Source: Leptospira paudalimensis (lineage in GTDB: Bacteria; Spirochaetota; Leptospiria; Leptospirales; Leptospiraceae). Taken from it: a stretch of DNA of 64,000 nucleotides. The position numbers were made by a program, and so were the translations under genes. Position 1 is the first letter of the stretch. Every line of letters starts with the position of its first letter. The stretch covers positions 2,614,676-2,678,675 of the forward strand of contig NZ_JAMQPR010000001.1 in the NCBI RefSeq assembly GCF_026151345.1, written 5' to 3'. Shown in pieces: positions 52,320 through 60,458 of the stretch. The notes under the pieces are model-generated. The model was not told the DNA's origin. It worked only from the letters and a program-made list of their open reading frames with translations, and ran no database searches.

Positions 52320-53102
52320 ATGCGAAGCACAATCACAACAATACTAGCGTTCCTCTTAGCAGGATCACTCAGTGCACAAACCTACACCGTGTTCATCCAC
52401 GGAAAGTCGGACAAAAACCACAATGGTGTGGGAACAACAGACGTAAATTCGTACTGGGGAACCTCTGCGAATACTGTTTCTGGATCCAAAATTTTCATCG
52501 GATATGATGGAACTTCTGACCCAAGAACATACGGATCTGCTCGCGCACAAACTAACATTTCCACAGGACTTACGAACTATTGCAAAGGGGCAAACTCTTG
52601 CAAAATCGTATGCCACTCTGCGGGCTGTTATGCGATTGAGTTTTGGTTGGCAAATTTGGGATCCACTGCGTCCTCTAAAGGTTTCAATCTTACAAAAGTA
52701 ACTGCTCTCGCAGCTGCTTCTGGTGGATCGGAACTGGCATCAGCTCTCAACGGTGCTACATTCGGCTTTGGTGGAAACGCAATGGACAAATCTCTCATCG
52801 TATCCACAGCGCGTGGTGCGTTTAACCATAACAATACGGCTGGAATTCAGATCCACCATGTACCAGGTTACAAAGGTGCATTTGGACCTTCTGCAATCCT
52901 TCCTGGAGAAGATGACTATGCAGTTGCATACCATTCTTCTTGTGGATACAACCGTGCTGGTGGTCTTGACAAATGCCAATCTTCTATCGTTAGCGGTAGC
53001 ACTACTTATACACAATACACTGGACACCTTAGAGCACCGTCTCTAACTGCAACTGGTTTGTATAAGAATCATAGTGAGATCAAAAACGAAGGAACTAGAT
53101 AA
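52320..53102 (+). CDS. Secreted Cys-rich hydrolase-like protein, paralogue 3
   Basis: 260 residues from ATG 52320 (GGAAAGGGAAAAACA upstream). Signal peptide, six cysteines and the 'CHSAGC' elbow are all kept. It differs from the other two in a shorter C-terminal segment ('SSIVSGSTTYTQYTGHLRAPS' in place of the longer 'YEGLWPFGSNKTY' loop, about eight residues less) and in the 'IQIHHVPGYKGAFG' region. Its DNA is a mosaic of the two neighbours. It has its own upstream region between 52238 and 52319, containing TTGACA at 52255-52260, and ends at two hairpins. Confidence 0.75.
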   Translation: MRSTITTILAFLLAGSLSAQTYTVFIHGKSDKNHNGVGTTDVNSYWGTSANTVSGSKIFIGYDGTSDPRTYGSARAQTNISTGLTNYCKGANSCKIVCHSAGCYAIEFWLANLGSTASSKGFNLTKVTALAAASGGSELASALNGATFGFGGNAMDKSLIVSTARGAFNHNNTAGIQIHHVPGYKGAFGPSAILPGEDDYAVAYHSSCGYNRAGGLDKCQSSIVSGSTTYTQYTGHLRAPSLTATGLYKNHSEIKNEGTR

Positions 53103-53115
53103 TTGTAGGAACAAA

Positions 53116-53143
53116 AAACCCAACCATTTTAAATGTTGGGTTT
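53116..53143. terminator. Hairpin 1 after paralogue 3
   Basis: AAACCCAACATTT-type stem: AAACCCAACCATTT pairs with AAATGTTGGGTTT, with one unpaired base. Close to the stop at 53102. Confidence 0.7.
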
Positions 53144-53150
53144 AGATTCA

Positions 53151-53181
53151 AAAGCTGAAGGGAAACCTTCAGCTTTTTTTT
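53151..53181 (+). terminator. Hairpin 2 after paralogue 3, with long T-run
   Basis: AAAGCTGAAGG / CCTTCAGCTTT with loop GAAA and at least eight T residues. It also reads as a stem on the minus strand, where the RND pump gene ends at 53206. Confidence 0.9.
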
Positions 53182-53205
53182 ATTTAATTGGAGTTTCTAA
53201 TTTGA

Positions 53206-56200
53206 TTAACCGTGTTTGATCACTCCTTGTCTTGACCTACCAATGAACCAATAGTATAACACTGGCACTGCAAATCGGCTTAGAACTGTGGCTGCAATTT
53301 CACCAAACATCAGTGAGATGGCAAGACCTTGGAAAATTGGATCAAATAACATCACAAAAGAACCTACAACAACCGCTGAGGCTGTTAGTAACATAGGTCG
53401 AAACCTAACGACTCCTGCATGGACTACCGCTTCTTTTAACTCGACTCCTTTTTTAATCTCTCCTTCGATGAAATCTACGAGGATGATTGAGTTTCGGACT
53501 ATAATCCCAGCTCCTGCGATAAATCCAATCATGGATGTTGCTGTGAAATAAGCACCCATCACCCAGTGACCAGGCAAAATTCCAATGAGTGAAATAGGAA
53601 TTGGTGCCATGATGACAAGAGGCACTGTATAACTTTTAAACCATCCAAGCACAAGAACATAGATGAGTAATATTACGACAGCAAAGGCACCACCTAAGTC
53701 ACGGAATACTTCGTATGTAATGAACCATTCTCCGTCCCATTTGATGACAGGTTTTGTTGTGTTCCAAGGGACATCTGCTGTTTGTGTTTCATATTGAATT
53801 TTTGGGGCAAGTTTTAACATCCCATACACAGGAGCTTCTTCTTCACCAGAAAGTTCACTCATCACATAATTCACAGGTTTTAAGTTTTTACGAAAGAGAG
53901 CTCTGTCTTCTTCTAAGTAAGGATTTCCTAGGACTCTTTCAGAAGAAACAACTCCCGATTCCATTGACATGATGTTTTGGTTTTGGAAAGGAGATTTTGA
54001 ACTACGAACATTTTGTTTCATCGAGAGGTTGATGGAAACTTCTTCCGGTTCTTTAGCCGTCGCCAAACTAACAATTGGTGATTCTGAAAAAAGTAAAGAA
54101 CCTGTATAGGCAAGTGCAGAAGTTTTGATTCCATAGAGTCCTGATTTATCAAAATCAATTGGATAAACCATCTTGGGTCTTCCATTTCGGAGTGAAGTAT
54201 CCAAATCGACTACACTTGGTTCTTCTTTGAAGATATTGTATATCTCCTCAGCTACTTTTTTCCTCTCAGAAACGTTTGGACCATACACTTCTGCTACCAT
54301 CGTTGCCATCACTGGAGGCCCTGGAGGGATTTCTAAAACTTTTGTCACTGCATTATTTTTTTCACCAAAGGACTTAATCTCTCCTCGTAGTGATTCGATG
54401 ATTTCGTGACTTGAAGCTTTACGATCATTTTTATTCTTTAAGATGATTTGCAGGTCATTCATCGAATCTAAATTTCGAAGGAATGAATGTTTCACCATCC
54501 CAGAGAATGAAAATGGAGCTGCTTCTCCACCAAAGATTTGTATCTTTTCTACATTCGGATTTTGTAATAGTGTCTTTGCTAAACCTTCCGATTGGGACAT
54601 ACTCTGTGTTAAAGTTGTCTTAGGTTCATAATCGATTAGAACTTGGAATTCTTCTTTATTATCAAAAGGTAACATTTTGACTTTTACCCATTTGAAAGCT
54701 ACAAAAGCCATGGAAACAACTAATAATCCAATGGTAATGGCTCCAAAGAGACTAGCATTTTTCTTTGTACCTAACAACCAATTAGTGAATCTGATGTAAA
54801 GTTGGTCTAATTTGGAAACTTTATGACCCACTTCTTTATCAGAATGAGTATGTGATTCTTTTAATAATCTAACAGATGCCCAAGGAGTGATGACAAATGC
54901 AACTATCAAAGATAATATCATCGCAAGACTTGCACCCACAGGGATCGGTTTCATATAAGGACCCATAAGTCCTCTTACAAAGGCCATAGGTAAAATAGCA
55001 GCAATCACTGTAAAGGTAGCAAGGATGGTAGGGTTTCCCACTTCTGATACGGCAATGAGTGTTGCTCGGATGATACCTAGTTTCGGATTTTCTTCCAAAT
55101 GGCGTTCGATGTTTTCCACAACAACGATAGCATCATCAACCAAAATCCCAATGGAAAAAATCAGTGCAAATAGTGTAACACGGTTTAGAGTATACCCAAG
55201 AAAGTAATAAATGGCAAGTGTGAGCGCAAGTGTAACAGGGATTGCTATTGCAACAACAAGTGCTGATCTCCATCCCATCCATAGTGCGATGAGAATTGTT
55301 ACTGAAATCGTTGCTATCAACAAATGTTCGATCAGTTCATGGGATTTATCTTCTGCGGTACTTCCGTAATCTCGAATGATGCTAAGACTAATTTCTTTTG
55401 GTAAATCTTTTTGGAATAATTCTGCTCTTTCAATTAAGTCTTTGGATAAATTGACAACGTTTGTTCCTTTCCGTTTCGCAAATACAATCGTTACTGCATT
55501 TCGTTTGGATTCACCAAGTGATTTGTCATACAAAACAGAAGACCTTGTTCTTTCTTCCGGCCCCTCTTCCACTTGGGCTAAATCCTGAATGCGCACGACT
55601 CTTCCACCACGTTGGGCAACAGGTAATCGTTTTACATCCGCAATATTTCTAAGCACACCCCCAACTTCCATATCGACAACAGATTCCGATGACCAATTTT
55701 TTCCGGCTGGGATCAATGCATCATTTTGTTTTAAACTCTCTGCTACTTCAATGGCTGTAACACCAAATCGACTTAATAAACTGGGGTCAACTTTTACTCG
55801 AACTGTTTTCTTCAATCCACCCAACATTTGCACACTTGCCAAGTCTGGTGTTGAAGACAATTCTCTTGCTAAAGGACCAACCTTTTGTCTTAATTCATAA
55901 TCATTTAAAGATTCTGAACTAAAACTGAGAGCTAGGAAGGGAACGTCATCAATTGAATAAGATTTTACAATCGGAGGCAAAGTATTTTTCGGTAATACAG
56001 TTTTTGCCTCCATCAATTTATGATGGATTTTTACGAGTGATGGTTCAATTGGTTCGCCTACTTTAAATCGAACAGTGATATAACTTCCATGCCACTTACT
56101 AGTGGAGTAGATATATTCAACACCTTCAAGTCCCCAAACGGCACGTTCCACAGGTTCCGTAACTTTCCTTTCCGTTTCTTCTGGTGAAAATCCAGGGCTT

Positions 56201-56382
56201 GGAATTTGGATGTCAATCATTGGAACCGAAATCTGTGGTTCTTCTTCTTTTGGGGTTAAGTATACAGCAAATAAACCTAATACCAAGCTTGCAATCGCTA
56301 TGACAGGAGTTAACCTTGAATGTAAAAATGTTTCTGCAAGTTTCCCTGCAAATCCAGCCCTAATTTCTTCCAATGGATTCAT
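53206..56382 (-). CDS. RND-family efflux transporter (AcrB/CusA superfamily)
   Basis: 1058 residues with the RND layout: one membrane segment near residue 30, a large periplasmic domain, six segments around 340-540, a second periplasmic domain, and five more segments near the end. The proton-relay site is intact in 'GILVDDAIVVVENIERH' (two Asp). The porter-domain pattern 'EEEPQISVPMIDIQIPSPGF' places it in the HAE1-like or broad AcrB group rather than CzcA; the substrate is unknown. It overlaps the TolC gene by 23 bp. No membrane-fusion (adaptor) gene is present in the cluster. Confidence 0.9.
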   Translation of the reverse strand: MNPLEEIRAGFAGKLAETFLHSRLTPVIAIASLVLGLFAVYLTPKEEEPQISVPMIDIQIPSPGFSPEETERKVTEPVERAVWGLEGVEYIYSTSKWHGSYITVRFKVGEPIEPSLVKIHHKLMEAKTVLPKNTLPPIVKSYSIDDVPFLALSFSSESLNDYELRQKVGPLARELSSTPDLASVQMLGGLKKTVRVKVDPSLLSRFGVTAIEVAESLKQNDALIPAGKNWSSESVVDMEVGGVLRNIADVKRLPVAQRGGRVVRIQDLAQVEEGPEERTRSSVLYDKSLGESKRNAVTIVFAKRKGTNVVNLSKDLIERAELFQKDLPKEISLSIIRDYGSTAEDKSHELIEHLLIATISVTILIALWMGWRSALVVAIAIPVTLALTLAIYYFLGYTLNRVTLFALIFSIGILVDDAIVVVENIERHLEENPKLGIIRATLIAVSEVGNPTILATFTVIAAILPMAFVRGLMGPYMKPIPVGASLAMILSLIVAFVITPWASVRLLKESHTHSDKEVGHKVSKLDQLYIRFTNWLLGTKKNASLFGAITIGLLVVSMAFVAFKWVKVKMLPFDNKEEFQVLIDYEPKTTLTQSMSQSEGLAKTLLQNPNVEKIQIFGGEAAPFSFSGMVKHSFLRNLDSMNDLQIILKNKNDRKASSHEIIESLRGEIKSFGEKNNAVTKVLEIPPGPPVMATMVAEVYGPNVSERKKVAEEIYNIFKEEPSVVDLDTSLRNGRPKMVYPIDFDKSGLYGIKTSALAYTGSLLFSESPIVSLATAKEPEEVSINLSMKQNVRSSKSPFQNQNIMSMESGVVSSERVLGNPYLEEDRALFRKNLKPVNYVMSELSGEEEAPVYGMLKLAPKIQYETQTADVPWNTTKPVIKWDGEWFITYEVFRDLGGAFAVVILLIYVLVLGWFKSYTVPLVIMAPIPISLIGILPGHWVMGAYFTATSMIGFIAGAGIIVRNSIILVDFIEGEIKKGVELKEAVVHAGVVRFRPMLLTASAVVVGSFVMLFDPIFQGLAISLMFGEIAATVLSRFAVPVLYYWFIGRSRQGVIKHG

Positions 56383-57772
56383 TTGTGTCTTCCTTTTTTG
56401 AAAATATCGATACTTCTGTTCTCACTTGTAAAAGAGCAATTTCGGTCTCCATTAAAACTCGAGATAAATCTAATGATTTGTTTAGAGTCTCTGCAAATTG
56501 CATAGCATTGATTGCTCCACTTTGGAATAATCTTTGCATATTGATCACTTGTTCTTCTTGGAATTTCATTGACTCTCTTATGAGTTCCAAAGTTTCTTTG
56601 AGTGAAATCTCTTTTTGAATTAATGATTTTACTTGAGTCTCTTCTTCTTTTGTTTTTTCTTCTATTTTTTTGAGAGCAGCTTCAGCATTTAACTTAGATT
56701 CTTCCACAACTCCCATATCTTTTGGATTGTATAGATTCATTTGAAGATACACACCTGCTTGGTATGCATTTGCTATATTACGACTGCCCTGGTATCCGTA
56801 AGCTTCGGAATAGGCTCCGATTTTTGGTAAAAACTTAGCCATCTCCATTTCTGCTTTCAGTTTTTCACCTTCTGCATACTTGATTTGTGCGTTCATCTGA
56901 TTGGATCTTTCATATCCAACCGGTCGTTTAAAATAAGTATCCAAGAAGACATTAAGGTCAGATTCGACAATTTCCAAATCAGTTGCTGGCATATCGGATA
57001 AAACATATAAAGTATCTTTATAGTCTTTGATTTGTAACTCAGATTGTTTTTCCAAAACAGAGATTTGGTTTTTGATCGATTTTAATGCAAGGTATCCTGC
57101 ATAACCAACAGGGTTTCCTTTATTGCCTAAGGAATAATTAGATTGGAATCGACTCTCAATTTTTTTGATTTGTTCGAGTCTTTTTTGATACTCATATAAA
57201 CTTTGAATGGCACGGTAATAAAATCCAGCTTGAGCAAACTCTCTATCTCGGATTGCTAACCATTCAAATTTTAAACCCGTACTTCTTTTTTCATTCATTG
57301 CAGCAAAAGTTTTACCTGATCCACCTTCATATAGTGGCAAATCCATTCCAAGAGTTCCTCTAGAATATTGGTGGTTACCTGGATTATTTAATGTATCTTT
57401 TGCAAAAAGATTCATAGTATCTGGGTTTAAAGTTGTGTAAGGTTGGTTATTTGAATCTAGGAAATTACCCGGTCGATAACGAGTGGATGCAGTTGAAAAA
57501 TCAGCATCTGTTGCACTCCTTTGGCTTAATTTTCCCATAAAGTTAAGAGTAGGATCGTTTGTTTGAAAAGTTCTAAGATCAGCATAAACCCTAGGTAACC
57601 AGTGTTTGTCGGATCTGTCCTTTGCAATTTCACCAGCTTTCCACTCCAAATATTTGGATTTTCTTGCTGATGAATTTTCTTCGATTCGTTTCCAGAGTTC
57701 ACTAAACCCGACTCCTTCAGCAGAAAGATAAATCGGCGTGATCAAAAGCAGAAAGCTAGTGAAAAGTTTCAT
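56360..57772 (-). CDS. TolC-family outer-membrane efflux protein
   Basis: 470 residues with a signal peptide ('MKLFTSFLLLITPIYLSA', residues 1-18). Two halves of long amphipathic helices with the typical Gly/Asn-rich strand segments between ('RGTLGMDLPLYEGGSGKTF' and 'AGVYLQMNLYNPKDMG') fit the TolC barrel-and-tunnel fold. It would provide the outer-membrane exit for the RND pump encoded downstream. Starts 5 bp after the DUF2892 gene. Confidence 0.88.
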   Translation of the reverse strand: MKLFTSFLLLITPIYLSAEGVGFSELWKRIEENSSARKSKYLEWKAGEIAKDRSDKHWLPRVYADLRTFQTNDPTLNFMGKLSQRSATDADFSTASTRYRPGNFLDSNNQPYTTLNPDTMNLFAKDTLNNPGNHQYSRGTLGMDLPLYEGGSGKTFAAMNEKRSTGLKFEWLAIRDREFAQAGFYYRAIQSLYEYQKRLEQIKKIESRFQSNYSLGNKGNPVGYAGYLALKSIKNQISVLEKQSELQIKDYKDTLYVLSDMPATDLEIVESDLNVFLDTYFKRPVGYERSNQMNAQIKYAEGEKLKAEMEMAKFLPKIGAYSEAYGYQGSRNIANAYQAGVYLQMNLYNPKDMGVVEESKLNAEAALKKIEEKTKEEETQVKSLIQKEISLKETLELIRESMKFQEEQVINMQRLFQSGAINAMQFAETLNKSLDLSRVLMETEIALLQVRTEVSIFSKKEDTNESIGRN

Positions 57773-57776
57773 TGGT

Positions 57777-58001
57777 TTAATCCTTAACCTTTGGCTCTAC
57801 ACCAAGTTTGTTCAAAAGAATTGCCATTGGGCAAAAACCGATGGTTGAAAAAACAACCAAGTTCATTCCGACAAGTAAGTTCAAGAGGAACCACCAAGGT
57901 GAAACATATGTTCCAAGAGAAACACCTACTAAACTAAAAACTCCAGCGATGAGAAATACCAATCGCTCCAAATACCATGTTTTTGTTGAAGCCAAGAACA
58001 T
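57777..58001 (-). CDS. DUF2892-type small membrane protein
   Basis: About 74 residues, two membrane segments, with the family signature 'NLVVFSTIGFCPMAILLNKLG' (quoted as NLVVFSTIG then FCPMAILLNKLG). The same module forms the membrane part of the rhodanese YgaP. The ATG at 58001 is preferred because GGGGG stands eight bases upstream; ATG 58007 is too close to it. First gene of the DUF2892-TolC-RND operon. A strong palindrome (58033-58060) lies just upstream. Confidence 0.82.
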   Translation of the reverse strand: MFLASTKTWYLERLVFLIAGVFSLVGVSLGTYVSPWWFLLNLLVGMNLVVFSTIGFCPMAILLNKLGVEPKVKD

Positions 58002-58032
58002 TACCATACCCCCTATAGTATATAGCCTAAAT

Positions 58033-58060
58033 CCAGATATACCCGGCGGGGTATATCTGG
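58033..58060. promoter_or_regulatory. 28 bp palindrome, probable CsoR/CstR-type operator for the efflux operon
   Basis: Perfect 12 bp arms CCAGATATACCC / GGGTATATCTGG around GGCG. The ATACCC-N4-GGGTAT core is the pattern bound by CsoR/CstR-family repressors, one of which is encoded next to it. It lies upstream of a possible -10 element (TATACT on the minus strand, about 58018-58023). Confidence 0.85.
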
Positions 58061-58102
58061 CAAGTATTTTTTACATGGGAATTTTAAAGAGGGATGGGAA
58101 GA

Positions 58103-58369
58103 TTAAAGGGAAAAGGCAGCGGAAATGGCTTTTTTTACGTCTGTTTCGATGTTTTGAGTGGACTTCTTTTCTTTGAAACAGGTATCCATATATTCATGGA
58201 TATAAGCTTCACCGAACTTTTTCATGGCTTGGTGGGCAGCTTTTAGGAGTAGGATCGCTTTTTCACAGTCCTGTTCTTCTGTTACGATGGTATTTTTGAT
58301 CGCCTCCAGCTGCCCTTGGATACGATTGATGCGATGGATGAGTTTGGTTTGGTTTTCGGAAAGGCTCAT
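58103..58369 (-). CDS. CsoR/CstR-family (DUF156) transcriptional repressor
   Basis: 88 residues from ATG 58369. The all-helical DUF156 fold is clear: 'HRINRIQGQLEAIKNTI', 'DCEKAILLLKAAHQAMKKFG', 'YMDTCF'. Copper sensors of the family use Cys-His-Cys with His four residues before the second Cys. Here Cys35 and Cys64 are present but that His is Tyr60; the nearest His is His58. Loss of the metal-site His is typical of the persulfide-sensing CstR branch. Its gene is preceded by a matching palindrome (58376-58391), and the efflux operon starts 95 bp downstream behind a stronger one. Confidence 0.88.
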   Translation of the reverse strand: MSLSENQTKLIHRINRIQGQLEAIKNTIVTEEQDCEKAILLLKAAHQAMKKFGEAYIHEYMDTCFKEKKSTQNIETDVKKAISAAFSL

Positions 58370-58375
58370 ACCTAC

Positions 58376-58391
58376 ATACCCAGCAGGGTAT
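58376..58391. promoter_or_regulatory. Operator between the repressor and methyltransferase genes
   Basis: ATACCC-AGCA-GGGTAT, the same core as 58033-58060. It lies within the 43 bp between two divergent start codons (58369 minus, 58413 plus), so a bound repressor would affect both directions. Confidence 0.78.
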
Positions 58392-58412
58392 ACCAAAGTT
58401 TCAAGTAAAAAA

Positions 58413-59168
58413 ATGACCCCCTTCCCATTTTCAAAATTACCCATTACAGATCTACCCCAATCATCACCCTACTACGTTTCCAATTTTGGCTATTGGATTG
58501 GAGTCACAGAGTACAACCAAGCAGGGATTCAATTTGTATCAGAATTTGCAAAACAATGTGGGCTTACAAAAAATTCCTCCATATTGGAAGTTGGATCGGG
58601 CCTTGGGGGGAGTTTACTCTATTGGAAACACTTTTTTCTTGCAAAGAAACTTGCTGCAATCAATTTACCAGGAGAACAGTCAGACTTCGCAAAACTGTTA
58701 TTTAATGATAATGGAGTTAAGGTAGATCCTTTTATCGAAGCAGGATGGGAAAAAATAAAAACTCTTCCCGCAAACACATTTGATTTTGTTTTTTCTGTGG
58801 ATGCTGCCTATCATTTTGACAATATAGAAGAGTTTTATCGCCAGGCCTTCCGAGTTTTAAAACCGGGAGGGAAGTTAGTTCTCAACATATTCCATTCTGA
58901 CAAAAAAGTAAACATATCATTTCCCATCTTATTAAAATTATTCCTGATTCCACCGAACCAAATCAAAACCCCGATTGAAACAAAACATGAATTAGAAACC
59001 ATAGGCTTTAGGATCGAAAAACAATTCGATTGGACGATACCAGTCATCAATGGGTTTATACAAAATTCCAAACAAATGAAATTCTCACTTCGTCTGTTTG
59101 GCATTGTCTTACAAAAAATCACAAAATTTTTCGGTCTTACTTACCACTACTATGTAATCAAAAAATGA
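58413..59168 (+). CDS. Class I SAM-dependent methyltransferase
   Basis: 251 residues from ATG 58413. The SAM-binding motif I is 'SSILEVGSGLGGSLLYW' (about residues 52-68), followed by 'FDFVFSVDAAYHF' and 'AFRVLKPGGKLVLNIF' as motifs IV and V. The acceptor cannot be predicted; the pattern resembles small-molecule or sterol/UbiE-type enzymes. It is divergent from the CsoR/CstR-type repressor and shares its operator. Its last base abuts the stop of the convergent oxidoreductase gene. Confidence 0.87.
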   Translation: MTPFPFSKLPITDLPQSSPYYVSNFGYWIGVTEYNQAGIQFVSEFAKQCGLTKNSSILEVGSGLGGSLLYWKHFFLAKKLAAINLPGEQSDFAKLLFNDNGVKVDPFIEAGWEKIKTLPANTFDFVFSVDAAYHFDNIEEFYRQAFRVLKPGGKLVLNIFHSDKKVNISFPILLKLFLIPPNQIKTPIETKHELETIGFRIEKQFDWTIPVINGFIQNSKQMKFSLRLFGIVLQKITKFFGLTYHYYVIKK

Positions 59169-60458
59169 TTATCTCTGAATGATTGTATCAACAGGTTGAT
59201 TTAAAATTTTTGAAACTACTTGTAGTGCTGATTTTGCTCCCGCTTCCAACAAAGGAATTCCGTACAAGGAATATGAACCACATAACCATAGATTACAATT
59301 GGCTTTTGTATGTAAGGCAGATATACGTTCAATTGCTCTACCTGTTCGGTCATCCATAACTGGTCTTTCAAATTTTGCTAATTTTAAAACGTCATTTTGA
59401 TGAGGCATTTTATGTGGGTTCCAGGTTTGGAACACTTTTTTGCCTTTTAATTCAGGGATAATTCTACCCAAATCCAAAGTTACTTCGGGTTTATCATAAC
59501 CATCTCGTATATTAAAAACTAAAGATACTTTCGGGTTCTTAAAATAAGTCGGATCAGTATGTAATACAACATCACTTGCTTCATAACGAAATTCATTTAA
59601 AATTTCTTTTTCTTCATCGTAACCTTCCCCAAGTAGATTTTTTGCCTGATTGGCTTGGGTGGAAAGGATGACATGATCAAATTCCTTTTCTTCCGTTTCG
59701 AATTGAATGATGATTTTCGAATTCTTTTTATAAATTTGTTTTATATTTGAATTCAAATGGATGTGTTTTAATCCCGAGGTAAGTCGATTGACTACATCTC
59801 GAGTGCCAAATTTTGCTGTTTCTTGCGGTGTGTATGAATAACCTCTGGAATGGTATCCAATAATCGTTTCCGCAGGATAAAGGGCAACTGTTTCCGTCTT
59901 ACAAGTGTTTACTAAAGCAAAGGTAGGCAACAAAAACTCATAAATAAATTCATTTGAATAATGATACTTCTTTAAAAAATCTAAAATAGTTATGTTTTGT
60001 TTCTCATTTTTCCAATCTGTTTTTGAATTTGTATAAAACTTCAATAAATCCGAAAAAATAAGCCTACCTTTTTTGGATAAAAAAACATCTGCAGTTGGAA
60101 ATCCAAAGTGATTCCCAAATATATTTTTGGAAAAAAATCCAAAAACAGCCTGATCACTAGAATCAACTCGAAAAGAATAATCAACAACTCTGGTTTGGAT
60201 GTTTGCTTTATCGTAGACTTGGAACAAAGTTGGATAATAATCTCTTTTGATGGTTCGAAATGGAATATCAAACTCTACTTCACTTCCATTGATCAATTGT
60301 TTGGCGCCAAAGGCCGCCATCCCTACTTCAGGGTGTTTCTCATATAATGAGACATCCAAAAATTTGTTCAAGGCCCAAGAAGCAGTTAATCCAGTAATTC
60401 CTGATCCAATAACTGCAATCACTTCATACTTCCTGATTTTAAAAATTGAACATGCCAT
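59169..60458 (-). CDS. FAD/NAD-dependent amine-oxidase-like oxidoreductase (COG2907 type)
   Basis: 429 residues. The Rossmann motif is 'VIAVIGSGITGLTASWALN' near residues 13-31, and the C-terminal FAD contact is 'NLWLCGSYSLYGIPLLEAGA'. Overall order matches predicted NAD/FAD-binding proteins often found beside cyclopropane or lipid-modification genes, and a methyltransferase does lie next to it, in convergent orientation. Reaction unknown. Its 5' end overlaps the CoA-transferase gene by 40 bp if the ATG at 60458 is used. Confidence 0.82.
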   Translation of the reverse strand: MACSIFKIRKYEVIAVIGSGITGLTASWALNKFLDVSLYEKHPEVGMAAFGAKQLINGSEVEFDIPFRTIKRDYYPTLFQVYDKANIQTRVVDYSFRVDSSDQAVFGFFSKNIFGNHFGFPTADVFLSKKGRLIFSDLLKFYTNSKTDWKNEKQNITILDFLKKYHYSNEFIYEFLLPTFALVNTCKTETVALYPAETIIGYHSRGYSYTPQETAKFGTRDVVNRLTSGLKHIHLNSNIKQIYKKNSKIIIQFETEEKEFDHVILSTQANQAKNLLGEGYDEEKEILNEFRYEASDVVLHTDPTYFKNPKVSLVFNIRDGYDKPEVTLDLGRIIPELKGKKVFQTWNPHKMPHQNDVLKLAKFERPVMDDRTGRAIERISALHTKANCNLWLCGSYSLYGIPLLEAGAKSALQVVSKILNQPVDTIIQR

